Shown here one piece after another: positions 42,857-51,312 of a stretch of DNA of 64,000 nt. The notes beneath the pieces were generated by a model, which was not told the origin of the DNA, ran no database searches, and saw only the letters and a list, made by a program, of their open reading frames with translations. Origin of the DNA: Thermohalobaculum sp039033215. Lineage in GTDB: Bacteria; Pseudomonadota; Alphaproteobacteria; Rhodobacterales; Rhodobacteraceae. Where the stretch lies: positions 1 through 64,000 of the forward strand of contig JBCCDA010000003.1 in assembly GCA_039033215.1 (NCBI GenBank). Reading direction: 5' to 3'. Position numbers and translations under genes: made by a program. Within the stretch, counting starts at the first letter, position 1. Every line of letters starts with the position of its first letter.

Positions 42857-43471
42857 ATGCAAAGCTTGGGAATAAAACCGGTCATCGCCGCAAGCGCGGT
42901 CGTCACAGCCACGACCTTCGGGCGCTATTGCGAGGTGGGCAGCGATTGCGTCCTGACCGACGTCGAGATGGGCGATTACTCCTATTGCTCGAACTACGCG
43001 ATCATCACCTACACGACAGTCGGCAAGTTCTCGAACATAGCGGCGATGTGCCGGATCAATGGCGGCAACCATCCGATGGATCGCGCGAGCCTGCATCACT
43101 TCATGTACCGATCCAGACAGTACTGGCCGGACATACCCGACGATGAGGCGTTCTTTGCGTGGCGTCGAGACCATTGGGTCGAGATCGGACATGACACGTG
43201 GCTGGGGCACGGCGCTCAGATCCTGCCGGGATGCAAGATCGGCAACGGCGCGGTGATCGCGGCCGGGGCCGTCGTGACCAAGGACGTGCCCCCTTACGAG
43301 ATCTGGGCGGGCAATCCTGCCAAGCTCGTCCGGCGGCGTTTCCCGCAAGGGATTGCGGAGCGCCTGCAAGCGCTCGCCTGGTGGGATTGGGAACATGATC
43401 GGATCGGACAGGCGCTTGACGACTTCCGGTCACTGAGCGCGGATGCGTTTCTCGAACGTCACGGGGGGTGA
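42857..43471 (+). CDS. Phosphonate-metabolism-associated hexapeptide acyltransferase
   Basis: A 204-residue left-handed beta-helix protein of the DapH/DapD-related group found with phn genes. Hexapeptide turns are seen in VGSDCVLTDVEMGDYSY, IGHDTWLGHGAQILPGCKIG and IAAGAVVTKDVPPYEIWAGNPA. It probably acetylates an aminophosphonate or antibiotic-like substrate using acetyl-CoA. C-P lyase genes (phnG-M) are absent from the window, so the catabolic enzymes are elsewhere or the imported phosphonate is handled differently. Confidence 0.88.
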   Translation: MQSLGIKPVIAASAVVTATTFGRYCEVGSDCVLTDVEMGDYSYCSNYAIITYTTVGKFSNIAAMCRINGGNHPMDRASLHHFMYRSRQYWPDIPDDEAFFAWRRDHWVEIGHDTWLGHGAQILPGCKIGNGAVIAAGAVVTKDVPPYEIWAGNPAKLVRRRFPQGIAERLQALAWWDWEHDRIGQALDDFRSLSADAFLERHGG

Positions 43472-43503
43472 GGCCGCGAGCGGTCTTCTTCCATCCGCTT
43501 GGG

Positions 43504-44328
43504 CTAGCGGACCATGCTCTCCCGATCCCAATCGCTATAGTCCGGCGAGCCCTCGACCCGGATAGGCCCCGCATAGCCGTACTCGACCATGTGGACCGTG
43601 ATGGACGCTCCATCGACAATGACCACCGCGTAGGCCTCGGGCAGATCCGATGACGTCAGCAGCGTGCCTTCGCCAAAGTTCATCCAGCCCGCATGGTTCG
43701 TGCCTCTGGGCGCGCTGATCGGCACACCATGGAACGACCCCGCGATAGGCACATGGCAATGGCCGAAGAAGATATGTCCCAGTTTCGTCCGGTGCCGCGC
43801 GACCACATTGCCCAAACGGCCCGGATCCTGGAGCATGATGCGGTCCACGGGGGCGACGTGGGTCGGTACCGGATTGTGGTGCATGAACAGAAACACCGGG
43901 CCGTCGGCGTCGGCAAGGCGCTGATCAAGCCACATGGCACGCGAGGCACAAAAGGATCCCGCATGGGTGCCGGGTGCCCAGGTATCCAGCAGAATTGCCG
44001 TTCCATGTGACAACGGAACCACCCGCTGAACGAACCCGTTCTCGTCGGCCAGCTCGGGGAAGACCTGCAGGAACGTTGCCCGGTCGTCATGGTTGCCAAT
44101 GCAGGGGTGCACCGGGACTGCGCGCGTCGCGATAGTCTGCTTCAGCCGCTGATAGTCGGCCAACTCGCCCCAGTCTGAGAGATCGCCCGTCACGACAACC
44201 GCTTCCGCGTCGGGATGGTGGCTCAGGGCATGATCCAGCGCGCGCTCGAAGTTCGCATTCGGGTCGCGCCCACCGATTGTGTGACCCGGTGTCGTCAGAT
44301 GAATATCGGTCAGTTGAAGCAGTTTCAC
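43504..44328 (-). CDS. Calcineurin-like phosphodiesterase (GpdQ/CpdA type)
   Basis: A 274-residue metallophosphoesterase. All metal-site motifs are visible: LTDIHL, GDLSDWG, GNHDD, MHHNP and GHCHVP. Related enzymes cleave glycerophosphodiesters or cyclic nucleotides in the cytoplasm. It is the last gene of the Ugp-type ABC operon, so a role in hydrolysing an imported phosphodiester is likely. Its stop faces the end of the phn operon 32 bases away. Confidence 0.87.
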   Translation of the reverse strand: MKLLQLTDIHLTTPGHTIGGRDPNANFERALDHALSHHPDAEAVVVTGDLSDWGELADYQRLKQTIATRAVPVHPCIGNHDDRATFLQVFPELADENGFVQRVVPLSHGTAILLDTWAPGTHAGSFCASRAMWLDQRLADADGPVFLFMHHNPVPTHVAPVDRIMLQDPGRLGNVVARHRTKLGHIFFGHCHVPIAGSFHGVPISAPRGTNHAGWMNFGEGTLLTSSDLPEAYAVVIVDGASITVHMVEYGYAGPIRVEGSPDYSDWDRESMVR

Positions 44329-44361
44329 CGCTGCCCACCTCCCACTTGTTCTGGTTGGGGT

Positions 44362-44389
44362 GCAGGGTGCGTGCGGCCACGCACCCTGC
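44362..44389. repeat. Palindromic repeat, copy 1 (12-4-12 hairpin)
   Basis: GCAGGGTGCGTG-CGGC-CACGCACCCTGC is a perfect 12-bp stem between the binding-protein stop and the phosphodiesterase gene. It is nearly identical to the copy at 45763-45790 on the other side of the binding-protein gene; the single stem change (C-G here, T-A there) is compensated on the other arm, which supports selection on structure. Confidence 0.85.
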
Positions 44390-44397
44390 GGTTTGGC

Positions 44398-45660
44398 TCA
44401 GCTGTCGGGCAGCAGATCCTGGACTTCCTCCGTGAGCTCCAGTTGCAGCTCCTTCATGTCGTCCACATCTCCGGTCACGATCTGCTCGATCCCGTCGTAG
44501 ATGACCTGCGTGATCGCGAGGCCATTGTCACCGGGATAGGCCTGCCAGTCGCGCAGCAACGGCAGCTGACGCACAGCGGTCGCCTTGGCCGGGTTCTGAT
44601 CGTAGAAGTCCGACAGGATGATCTCGTTGGCGGCCTTGTTCGGCGGCATGTAGCCGGTGGTGCGTGCAACGTCCGCCGCACCTTCGCCCGAGGTGATGAA
44701 CTTCAGCCATTTCCACGCGGCTTCCAGCTCCGCCGGATCCTCCGAAGTCGAGACCAGCATGGCAGCGTTCCCACCGGCAGGCAGGCCCTGCGGGCCTTCG
44801 GCCGACAGACCCGGATACTCGTGGGTCATCAGCTGGAAATCGCCCTTTGCCCGCTCGACGGCACCTACGGCCGACGTCGACCAGAACATCATGCCAATCT
44901 CGCCCGCCGAGAAGCTGGCCAGCGCGCCCTTCCACTCCAGGTTCTGCATCTCGCAGCCGCGGAAGATGCCCTTCATCGTATCCAGGGCCGTCAACGCTTC
45001 CGGGCTGTCGATCAGGACCTTGCCCTGGTCCACGATCGCCTGGTCCTGGCTCCACATCAGAGCCTGCATGAACCAGTTGCCGGTGATGTTCCAACCCCAG
45101 AACATCGGGTTCCTGACCCCGGCTTCGCGCAGTTGACCGCAGACGGCCACGACCTCTTCCCAGGTCTTGGGCAGTTGATCGGGAGAGGTGATCCCGGCCT
45201 TCGCCATGAGGTCCATATTGTAGTAGCCGACCGGCAACGAGATCGAGAACGGCAGGCCGTAGACGGCTTCATCGAACGTCGACAGGCCAAGCATGGCGGC
45301 ATGATAGCCGTCCTTCTCGAAGTCGGCCTCAGCCGCGATGAAGGGCTCGAGCGACTTGGCAATGCCCTTCTCGACCAGGATCGCCTGGCGGTTCAGGCCC
45401 TGCATGGTGACGTCCGGCAGATCGCCCGCCGCGGCCTCACGCAGGATGGTGTTGGTCCCGTCCTCATAGCTCTCGTAGGTCGCGCGCATGACGATCTCGA
45501 TCCCGGGGTTCTCGGCATAGAACCGGGGCAGGATCTTCTCGTAGGTCACGTCAAAGAGGTGGCTATAGGGATAGGCGAATTCGACGACGATCTTGTCTTC
45601 GGCCATGGCCGGAGTGGCCAGGGCTGCGAGCACGGCCGCAGTGGTCAGAAGGCGTTTCAT
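44398..45660 (-). CDS. Ugp-type ABC transporter substrate-binding protein
   Basis: A 420-residue extracellular solute-binding family 1 protein with a signal peptide at residues 1-20 (ATPAMA). LPAGGNAAMLVSTSEDPAELEAAWKWL and TTGYMPPNKAA correspond to regions conserved in UgpB, the glycerol-3-phosphate and glycerophosphodiester receptor. The neighbouring phosphodiesterase supports an organophosphate solute, but sugars cannot be ruled out. AAGGAGTACCCG precedes ATG 45660. A palindromic repeat lies on each side of the gene. Confidence 0.85.
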   Translation of the reverse strand: MKRLLTTAAVLAALATPAMAEDKIVVEFAYPYSHLFDVTYEKILPRFYAENPGIEIVMRATYESYEDGTNTILREAAAGDLPDVTMQGLNRQAILVEKGIAKSLEPFIAAEADFEKDGYHAAMLGLSTFDEAVYGLPFSISLPVGYYNMDLMAKAGITSPDQLPKTWEEVVAVCGQLREAGVRNPMFWGWNITGNWFMQALMWSQDQAIVDQGKVLIDSPEALTALDTMKGIFRGCEMQNLEWKGALASFSAGEIGMMFWSTSAVGAVERAKGDFQLMTHEYPGLSAEGPQGLPAGGNAAMLVSTSEDPAELEAAWKWLKFITSGEGAADVARTTGYMPPNKAANEIILSDFYDQNPAKATAVRQLPLLRDWQAYPGDNGLAITQVIYDGIEQIVTGDVDDMKELQLELTEEVQDLLPDS

Positions 45661-45762
45661 CGGGTACTCCTTGTCTTGTCAGTGGGGCGGTCGCGGGGGC
45701 CGAGACGCCAATCCTGTTCCCCTAACCGCCTGGTTTGTCCCGGTTTTCCGGGCGCTCTGGCG

Positions 45763-45790
45763 GTAGGGTGCGTGCTCGCACGCACCCTAC
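45763..45790. repeat. Palindromic repeat, copy 2 (12-4-12 hairpin)
   Basis: GTAGGGTGCGTG-CTCG-CACGCACCCTAC is a perfect 12-bp stem between the permease and binding-protein genes. It looks like a REP-type dispersed element; together with copy 1 it isolates the binding-protein message. Confidence 0.85.
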
Positions 45791-45792
45791 GG

Positions 45793-46833
45793 TCATTTCA
45801 TGCCGGTCAGCGTGATCCCCTCGATGAAGCGGCGCTGGGCCAGCAGGAAGGCAACGATCAGCGGCACCACGATCACGGTCGCGGTTGCCATCATCGGGCC
45901 GAAGAAGCTGCCATCGGCATCACCCTTGAACTCGCGCAGGCCCAAAGGCGGCGTGAAGAGATCGCGGTTGCCGGTCACGACGATCCGGGGCCAGAAGTAG
46001 TCGTTCCAGTGCGCCACCACACTGAATATGCCAAAGGCCAGCAGCGCCGGGATGGCGGTCGGCAGCATCACCTTCCAGACGATCCCGAACTCGGTCATGC
46101 CGTCCATGCGGGCAGCATCAATCAGGTCGTCCGGCACCGTCATGAAGAACTGGCGCATGAGGAAGATCCCGAAGACGGAGATCGTCCAGGGCACGATCAA
46201 CGCCGCATAGGTGTTCGTGAGCCCTACCTTCGCGAGCATGATGTAGAGCGGCAGCGCAATCGCGTGCACGGGGATCAGCAGGCAGAACAGGACCATGGTG
46301 AAGACGAAGTCGCGACCCCGCCAGCGTAGCTTTGCCAGGGCGTAAGCACATGGCAATGCTACCAGAATCTGGATCAGGAAGATCGAGACCGTGACGATCA
46401 CGCCGTTGAGCAGATAGCGCAGCAAGGGCGCCTCGGAGAAGGCCATGGTGTAGTTGAACGCCACCGGGCGCATCATGCAGCCGGCAGTCACCCCTTCCAT
46501 GACGGCGTTCTTGATCTCGCGATCAGAGAGGCCCGGATAGTCGGGGCGCAGGCCCTCGACCACCGCGCGATCGGGCTCGCCGCGCTTCACGCAGCGCTCG
46601 TCGACCATCATCTCCTGAGCGCCGAAGAAGCCCCCCACGTTGCGCTCGATCTCGTTCGGCGCCTTCAGCGAATAGCTGAGCATCACGTAGAACGGCAGGA
46701 TCACGATCAGGGCGCCGACGATCAGGACGGCGTGCTTCAGCGCCTCGCCCCATGACCAATCGAGCCGGGATTCCGACTGTGTGCCAAGCGTATGACTTGT
46801 GTATGACTCGCGTATGCCAAGCGTTTTGGTCAC
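45793..46833 (-). CDS. Ugp-type ABC transporter permease (MalG family)
   Basis: A 346-residue permease, longer than the usual ~280. The EAA loop is in DAARMDGMTEFGIVWKVMLPT. Extra length comes from an N-terminal stretch of about 25 residues encoded by an 11-bp repeat array, and from a roughly 55-residue periplasmic insertion after the first helix (containing ERCVKRGEP and AGCMMRP, two cysteines). ATG 46833 is the only reasonable start. It follows the other permease gene by 46 bases. Confidence 0.87.
   Translation of the reverse strand: MTKTLGIRESYTSHTLGTQSESRLDWSWGEALKHAVLIVGALIVILPFYVMLSYSLKAPNEIERNVGGFFGAQEMMVDERCVKRGEPDRAVVEGLRPDYPGLSDREIKNAVMEGVTAGCMMRPVAFNYTMAFSEAPLLRYLLNGVIVTVSIFLIQILVALPCAYALAKLRWRGRDFVFTMVLFCLLIPVHAIALPLYIMLAKVGLTNTYAALIVPWTISVFGIFLMRQFFMTVPDDLIDAARMDGMTEFGIVWKVMLPTAIPALLAFGIFSVVAHWNDYFWPRIVVTGNRDLFTPPLGLREFKGDADGSFFGPMMATATVIVVPLIVAFLLAQRRFIEGITLTGMK
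46779..46822 (-). repeat. 11-bp-phased repeat array B
   Basis: Four consecutive 11-base units read on the minus strand GCTTGGCATAC, GCGAGTCATAC, ACAAGTCATAC and GCTTGGCACAC, with a weaker fifth toward 46833. Consensus is GCNNGNCATAC, related to array A at 53613-53678 (GCNNGCAATAC). It covers codons ~4-18 of the permease gene although 11 is not a multiple of three, so the array is not explained by protein repeats. Confidence 0.7.
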
Positions 46834-46879
46834 CTATGGCTCCCAAATTGACCGATGGACCGGTGATGAGCGCGCATGG

Positions 46880-47800
46880 TCATGAGTAGTGGACCTTCCG
46901 CTCGACCAGCCAACGCTGGGTCAGCGTCAGCATCAGCACGAAGGCCAGGAAGATCACCGTGATGGCCGAGCCGACGCCGATCAGGTTCTGCTGGATGCCC
47001 TTCTCGAAGATCGCGAACATCATCACGTAGACGGATTTTGCGGGGCCCCCGCCCTGGGGGTAGAACGCCTCGACGGTGTCGAACACCTGGAAGGACCGGA
47101 TGCAGGTGATGGTCACCACGAAAACGGTGGTCGGGCCCAGCATCGGCCAGGTGACCAGCCGAAAACGCTCCCAACCGCTCTTGGCGCCGTCAAGCACGGC
47201 GGCGTGGTAGAGCTCACGCGGGACCGACGTCAGTCCCGCGAGGTAAAGCACCATGTTGAACCCGAAGCCCTGCCAGACACCGATGAACGCGACAGCCCAG
47301 ATCGCGTAGTCCCGGTCGCCCAGCCACAGGGGAAAGCCGCGCTCGCAGCCGTGCTGGTACCAACCCCAGATCTCCAGCCACGAGCCACAGCCCATCGCAA
47401 GCGTCTTGTTGATGATGCCGACCGTCGGGTGCAGCGCGAATTCCCAGACGATCGCCATGGCCAGGAGCGCCGCCATCACCGGCAGGAAGTAGATCGTCTT
47501 GTAGACATTCCCGAAGCGGCCGAGTGAGTGGATCAGCAGGGCGGCCCCGAGGCCCAGCCCCACCGACAAGGGGACCACCACCAGAACGTAGGTGAACGTC
47601 GCCGTGAACATTTTTTGGAACGACGAGCGCGAGACGATGCGATCGTAGTTCTTCAACCCAACCCAATTGAAGTCCTGATTGCCCAGGCTGTAGTCGGTGA
47701 ACGAGAGGTAGGCCGCCACGCCAACGGGCACGAGCAGGATCACGACCATCAGGATCAGCGCCGGGGCGGCGAAGAGATATGGCGCGGCCGTGCGTCCCAT
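46880..47800 (-). CDS. Ugp-type ABC transporter permease (MalF family)
   Basis: A 306-residue permease. The EAA loop is visible in AAVLDGAKSGWERFRLVTWPML. A periplasmic insertion of about 35 residues with cysteines (GCGSW and HGCERG) lies in the middle, matched by the cysteine-bearing insertion of the partner permease; the two may be disulfide-stabilised or bind the receptor. Its start overlaps the ATPase stop by one base (TGATG). Confidence 0.88.
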   Translation of the reverse strand: MGRTAAPYLFAAPALILMVVILLVPVGVAAYLSFTDYSLGNQDFNWVGLKNYDRIVSRSSFQKMFTATFTYVLVVVPLSVGLGLGAALLIHSLGRFGNVYKTIYFLPVMAALLAMAIVWEFALHPTVGIINKTLAMGCGSWLEIWGWYQHGCERGFPLWLGDRDYAIWAVAFIGVWQGFGFNMVLYLAGLTSVPRELYHAAVLDGAKSGWERFRLVTWPMLGPTTVFVVTITCIRSFQVFDTVEAFYPQGGGPAKSVYVMMFAIFEKGIQQNLIGVGSAITVIFLAFVLMLTLTQRWLVERKVHYS

Positions 47801-48942
47801 CAGGCGACCTGCGCCGATGCCTGATGTGCTTCGAAGGCCAAGCGGCTGCCGCTTGCATCGAAGGCCAGCGCAGCACCCGGCTGAGGGCGCACGTGCACGG
47901 TGTCACCAATTTGCGCGCGGGCGGCCTGGGCAGGCTCGACGCGCACGACAATCCGCTGGCTGCCGAGCGAGAGGTGCAGGAAGACGTCCGAGCCCAGATC
48001 CTCGCGATGGGCCACGGACCCGGAGATCGCACCCTCGGAGTTGGGCGCAAGCACCAGGTGCTCCGGGCGCACGCCGATCGTCACCTTGGCGCCGGCTGGC
48101 TGTGGCAACCGCCGTTCCAGCACGAACTGGCCGACACGCGCCCGCCCGACCTCATCCACGTGGCCCTCCAGCGTGTTGATCTTGGGCGAGCCCACGAACT
48201 GGGCAACGCGCAGATCCGCAGGGTCCTGATAGACGACCGAGGGCGCATCCAGCTGTAGGATCTCGCCATCCATCATCACCGCCATGCGGTCCGACATTGT
48301 CAGGGCCTCGGCCTGGTCGTGCGTGACATAGATGAAGGTGGTGGCGAGCGAACGGTGAAGCTCGGCCAACTCCGCCCGCATGTGCACGCGAAGGGCGGCG
48401 TCCAGGTTCGAGAGCGGCTCATCCATCAGGAACGCGACCGGCTCACGCACCATCGCCCGGCCAAGGGCTGCCCGCTGGCGTTGCCCGCCCGAGAGCTGGC
48501 CGGGTTTGCGGCCCAGCAGTTGCTCGATCCGCAGCGTCTCGGCCACCGTCTGCACGCGCTGGATCAGGTCATTCTGTTTTGCGCGTCCCAGGAAGCGCCC
48601 GATGACCGGCGCACGTTCAGCGAAGGACAGCTCGCGCAGGCGCAACGGCACCGCCATGTTCTGCGCCACCGTCAGATGCGGGTAGAGCGCATAGGACTGG
48701 AAGACCATGGCGAGGTTGCGGTCGGCCGGGCGGACACGGTTCACCAGCCGCTCACCGATCCGGACGTCCCCGCCGTTCTGACGCTCGAGCCCCGCGATGA
48801 TCCGCAGGAGCGTCGACTTCCCGCACCCTGATGGCCCGACCAGCGTGAGGAACTCCCCATCCGCGATGTCCAGATCGATCCCGCGCAGAACCTGCGTGTC
48901 GCCGAATGCTTTGGTAATGCTCGAAAGCCCGATCCCAGCCAT
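47800..48942 (-). CDS. Ugp/Mal-type ABC transporter ATP-binding protein
   Basis: A 380-residue ATPase of the UgpC/MalK type. Walker A is GPSGCGKST, the signature LSGGQRQRAALGRAMV, Walker B FLMDEPLSNLDAAL, followed by a C-terminal TOBE-type regulatory domain (about residues 240-380). ATG 48942 gives the family start MAGIGLSSI; the longer in-frame version crosses the promoter region. It is the first gene of ATPase-MalF-MalG-SBP-phosphodiesterase, an order different from the E. coli ugpBAECQ. Divergent from a LysR gene. Confidence 0.92.
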   Translation of the reverse strand: MAGIGLSSITKAFGDTQVLRGIDLDIADGEFLTLVGPSGCGKSTLLRIIAGLERQNGGDVRIGERLVNRVRPADRNLAMVFQSYALYPHLTVAQNMAVPLRLRELSFAERAPVIGRFLGRAKQNDLIQRVQTVAETLRIEQLLGRKPGQLSGGQRQRAALGRAMVREPVAFLMDEPLSNLDAALRVHMRAELAELHRSLATTFIYVTHDQAEALTMSDRMAVMMDGEILQLDAPSVVYQDPADLRVAQFVGSPKINTLEGHVDEVGRARVGQFVLERRLPQPAGAKVTIGVRPEHLVLAPNSEGAISGSVAHREDLGSDVFLHLSLGSQRIVVRVEPAQAARAQIGDTVHVRPQPGAALAFDASGSRLAFEAHQASAQVA

Positions 48943-49006
48943 GGCGCCGCCGCTCCGCTCCGTCCTTGGACGAGCAAGCTCTACACAGCAGAATCGAAGC
49001 TTATGT

Positions 49007-49023
49007 GACGTTATATTAACGTC
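49007..49023. promoter_or_regulatory. Palindromic LysR-type operator
   Basis: GACGTTA-TAT-TAACGTC is a perfect 7-3-7 inverted repeat in the 127-base divergent region between the ABC operon and the LysR gene. LysR regulators usually bind such dyads in the shared promoter, so it is the likely site of autoregulation and operon control. Confidence 0.65.
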
Positions 49024-49069
49024 GCTAATCCTGGATAAGGTTGCGCTGCGCTGCAACGGAACCTGCCCA

Positions 49070-49936
49070 ATGAAACCAAGCCCCTACCAGATCATGTCCT
49101 TCACGCATGTCGCGCGCGCCCGCAGTTTTTCCCGCGCTGCGGAACAGCTGGGCGTCACCCAAAGCTCGGTGACCCAGCACATCGCCAAGCTGGAGAAGAA
49201 CATGGGGACGCTGCTCTTTGTGCGTCGGCGGGACGGCGTCGAGCTGACGCAGACCGCACGCGAGCTGTTCGCGCTCTCGGACCGGATGCGGACGCTGGAG
49301 GAGCTGATCACGGAGAAAGTCGCGTCCTATGGCGATCTCTCCTCCGGTCATCTGCGGATCATTGCCAACGCCCCCCGGCCGGCCATGCCGCTGGTGGCGG
49401 AATACACGCGCCGTTACCCGGGGATCGAGATCTACTTCAGCCTGCACGACTGGACGACAGCGATGGAGCTTCTGCGCGACCGGGAGGTGGATATCGGCGT
49501 GGTCACCGAGCCCCGGCCCATCGAGGGCGAATTCATCTGCGAGCTCGGCCGATCACCTTACATGGCCTACATCCGCCGGGACCATCCTCTTGCAGGCCAA
49601 GGTGTCCTCAGCCTGCAGGACCTGTCCGAGACCCTGGTGATCCTGCCGGAAGACGGCTCATTTACCCAACGCGTCGTTGCGCAGAAGTGCGCCGAATTGG
49701 GCATGCCCCTGACTCGAACAATGAAGACCCGCAGCTCGCCCGTGCTGAAGGAGGCGGTGCTGCATGGGGTCGGCATCGGCCTCTTCCTCGACGACAGCAT
49801 GTTCCCGTCGCAGAGCCTCGTCGCCCTGCCCATCCGCGAGATGCCGGAGACCTATGGACACTACCTCGTGACACCGCGGGACAAGCAGAACCTGCGGCTG
49901 ATCCGCAGCTTTGCCGAACTCGCCGATAGCGATTGA
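49070..49936 (+). CDS. LysR-family transcriptional regulator
   Basis: A 288-residue regulator. The winged helix-turn-helix is at about residues 10-60 (RSFSRAAEQLGVTQSSVTQHIAKLE), the effector-binding domain follows from about 90. ATG 49070 gives the family N-terminus MKPSPYQIMSFTHVAR; upstream in-frame sequence is shadow of the ATPase gene. Probably controls the divergent Ugp-type operon through the palindrome at 49007-49023. Confidence 0.92.
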   Translation: MKPSPYQIMSFTHVARARSFSRAAEQLGVTQSSVTQHIAKLEKNMGTLLFVRRRDGVELTQTARELFALSDRMRTLEELITEKVASYGDLSSGHLRIIANAPRPAMPLVAEYTRRYPGIEIYFSLHDWTTAMELLRDREVDIGVVTEPRPIEGEFICELGRSPYMAYIRRDHPLAGQGVLSLQDLSETLVILPEDGSFTQRVVAQKCAELGMPLTRTMKTRSSPVLKEAVLHGVGIGLFLDDSMFPSQSLVALPIREMPETYGHYLVTPRDKQNLRLIRSFAELADSD

Positions 49937-50051
49937 ACATGCCCAGCCGCGCGCCGTGGTAACGACGCCCGGTGAGGTCAGCGATTGCGTTGCAGTGGTG
50001 GTGCGGCCAAGGCGGAGCGTATCGGGTGAGGTCGGACCCCACCCACAGCGC

Positions 50052-50444
50052 TCACTCGGCAGCAGTGCCCGTGCTCTTCGGCCGGTAGTTCGACTTCTCG
50101 ACGATACGGGCCGATTTGCCGCGACGTGCACGCAGGTAGTAGAGCTTCGCGCGCCGGACCTTGCCGCGGCGGACCACGGTGATCGCCTCGATGTTGGGGC
50201 TGTGCAGCGGGAAGACACGCTCGACGCCCTCGCCGAACGAGATCTTGCGGACCGTGAAGGAGGAACCGACGTTCTGGTCGCCGCCGCGCCGCGCGATGCA
50301 CACGCCCTCGTAGTTCTGAACACGCGTGCGCGTGCCCTCGGTCACCTTGTAGCCGACGCGGATGGTATCGCCCGGTGCGAAGTCGGGGATGTCCTTACCG
50401 AGGCTTGCGACATGCTCGGCTTCGAGTTGTTCGATCAGGTTCAT
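50052..50444 (-). CDS. rplS: 50S ribosomal protein L19
   Basis: A 130-residue L19, located at the 30S-50S interface. MNLIEQLEAEHVASLGKDIPDFAPGDT and ARRGGDQNVGSSFTVRK are typical, and the C-terminal RAKLYYLRARRGKSARI is conserved, with a short extension. It closes the operon rpsP - SDR - rimM - DUF7660 - trmD - rplS; trmD ends four bases upstream. Confidence 0.97.
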   Translation of the reverse strand: MNLIEQLEAEHVASLGKDIPDFAPGDTIRVGYKVTEGTRTRVQNYEGVCIARRGGDQNVGSSFTVRKISFGEGVERVFPLHSPNIEAITVVRRGKVRRAKLYYLRARRGKSARIVEKSNYRPKSTGTAAE

Positions 50445-50448
50445 GGTC

Positions 50449-51312
50449 TCAATCCTTCTTGCCCGCCTTTTCGGCGGAGTTTTCTGCGTCCGAGCGCTCT
50501 GGGGCTTTCTCCGCCTCGTAGGCGGCCCAGAGATCGGGACGACGTTCCCGTGTCAGCGCCTTGGCCTGGTCGAGCCGCCATTGGGCGATCCGTGCGTGGT
50601 TCCCGGAGAGCAGCACCTCCGGTATCCCGTGCCCCTCCCAGACCTGGGGCCGTGTGTAGTGCGGATGCTCGAGGAGCCCCCGCGAAAAACTTTCGTCTTC
50701 GGTCGAGGCCGCGTTGCCCAGGACACCCGGGCGCAGCCTGATGACCGCATCGAGAAGGACCATCGCCGCCAGCTCACCGCCCGTCAGGACGTAATCGCCC
50801 AGCGATATCTCCTCGACCGAACAGGCGTCCAGCACGCGCTGGTCCACCCCTTCGTACCGGCCACAGAGCAGGGTTAACCCCGTACCTGCCGCCAACTCGG
50901 CCACCCGTGATTGCGTCAAGGGCGCCCCGCGGGGCGACAGATAAATCACCGGCTGGCCAGCGCCGCGCTCTATACGCTTTTTCGCCGCGAAGTCCAGTGC
51001 CTTGGCGACGATATCCGGCTTCATGACCATGCCCGGCCCACCGCCTGCGGGCGTGTCGTCCACGGTGCGGTGGCGGTCATTGGCGAAGCGGCGGATGTCC
51101 AGCGCCTCGCAGGTCCAGAGACCGTCTTTCAGCGCCTTGCCGGTCAGTCCCTCTTCCAGCGGTCCGGGGAACATGCCGGGGAAGAGCGTCAGCACCTGCG
51201 CCTGGAACGCATTTGGCCGCGCGCGGTTCTCCATCAGCGGGCGTGCCTGGGCCGACGCCCGTGGCTGGATCATGCCGTGCGAGCGCGGCTTGGGAGGCTC
51301 ACTCATGGCCAT
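50449..51312 (-). CDS. trmD: tRNA (guanine-N1)-methyltransferase
   Basis: A 287-residue enzyme that methylates G37 of tRNAs from SAM. Trefoil-knot motifs are seen: YLSPRGAPLTQSRVAELA, LLCGRYEGVDQR and SLGDYVLTGGELAAM. An extra ~35 N-terminal residues precede the usual start region (FQAQVLTLFPGMF), and the C-terminus has a short acidic/basic tail. Start at 51312 or 51306 (MSEPPKP); the upstream DUF7660-like gene overlaps it by 14 bases. Confidence 0.96.
   Translation of the reverse strand: MAMSEPPKPRSHGMIQPRASAQARPLMENRARPNAFQAQVLTLFPGMFPGPLEEGLTGKALKDGLWTCEALDIRRFANDRHRTVDDTPAGGGPGMVMKPDIVAKALDFAAKKRIERGAGQPVIYLSPRGAPLTQSRVAELAAGTGLTLLCGRYEGVDQRVLDACSVEEISLGDYVLTGGELAAMVLLDAVIRLRPGVLGNAASTEDESFSRGLLEHPHYTRPQVWEGHGIPEVLLSGNHARIAQWRLDQAKALTRERRPDLWAAYEAEKAPERSDAENSAEKAGKKD

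Noticed and set aside
38778..43471. Complete phosphonate catabolic operon
   Set aside because: Only the importer and an acyltransferase are present; no phnG-M, phnX or phnW gene is visible, so catabolism cannot be claimed.
44215..46329. 704-residue plus-strand open frame opposite the Ugp-type genes
   Set aside because: Antisense to a binding-protein and a permease gene with full family motifs; no ribosome site and no domain resemblance.
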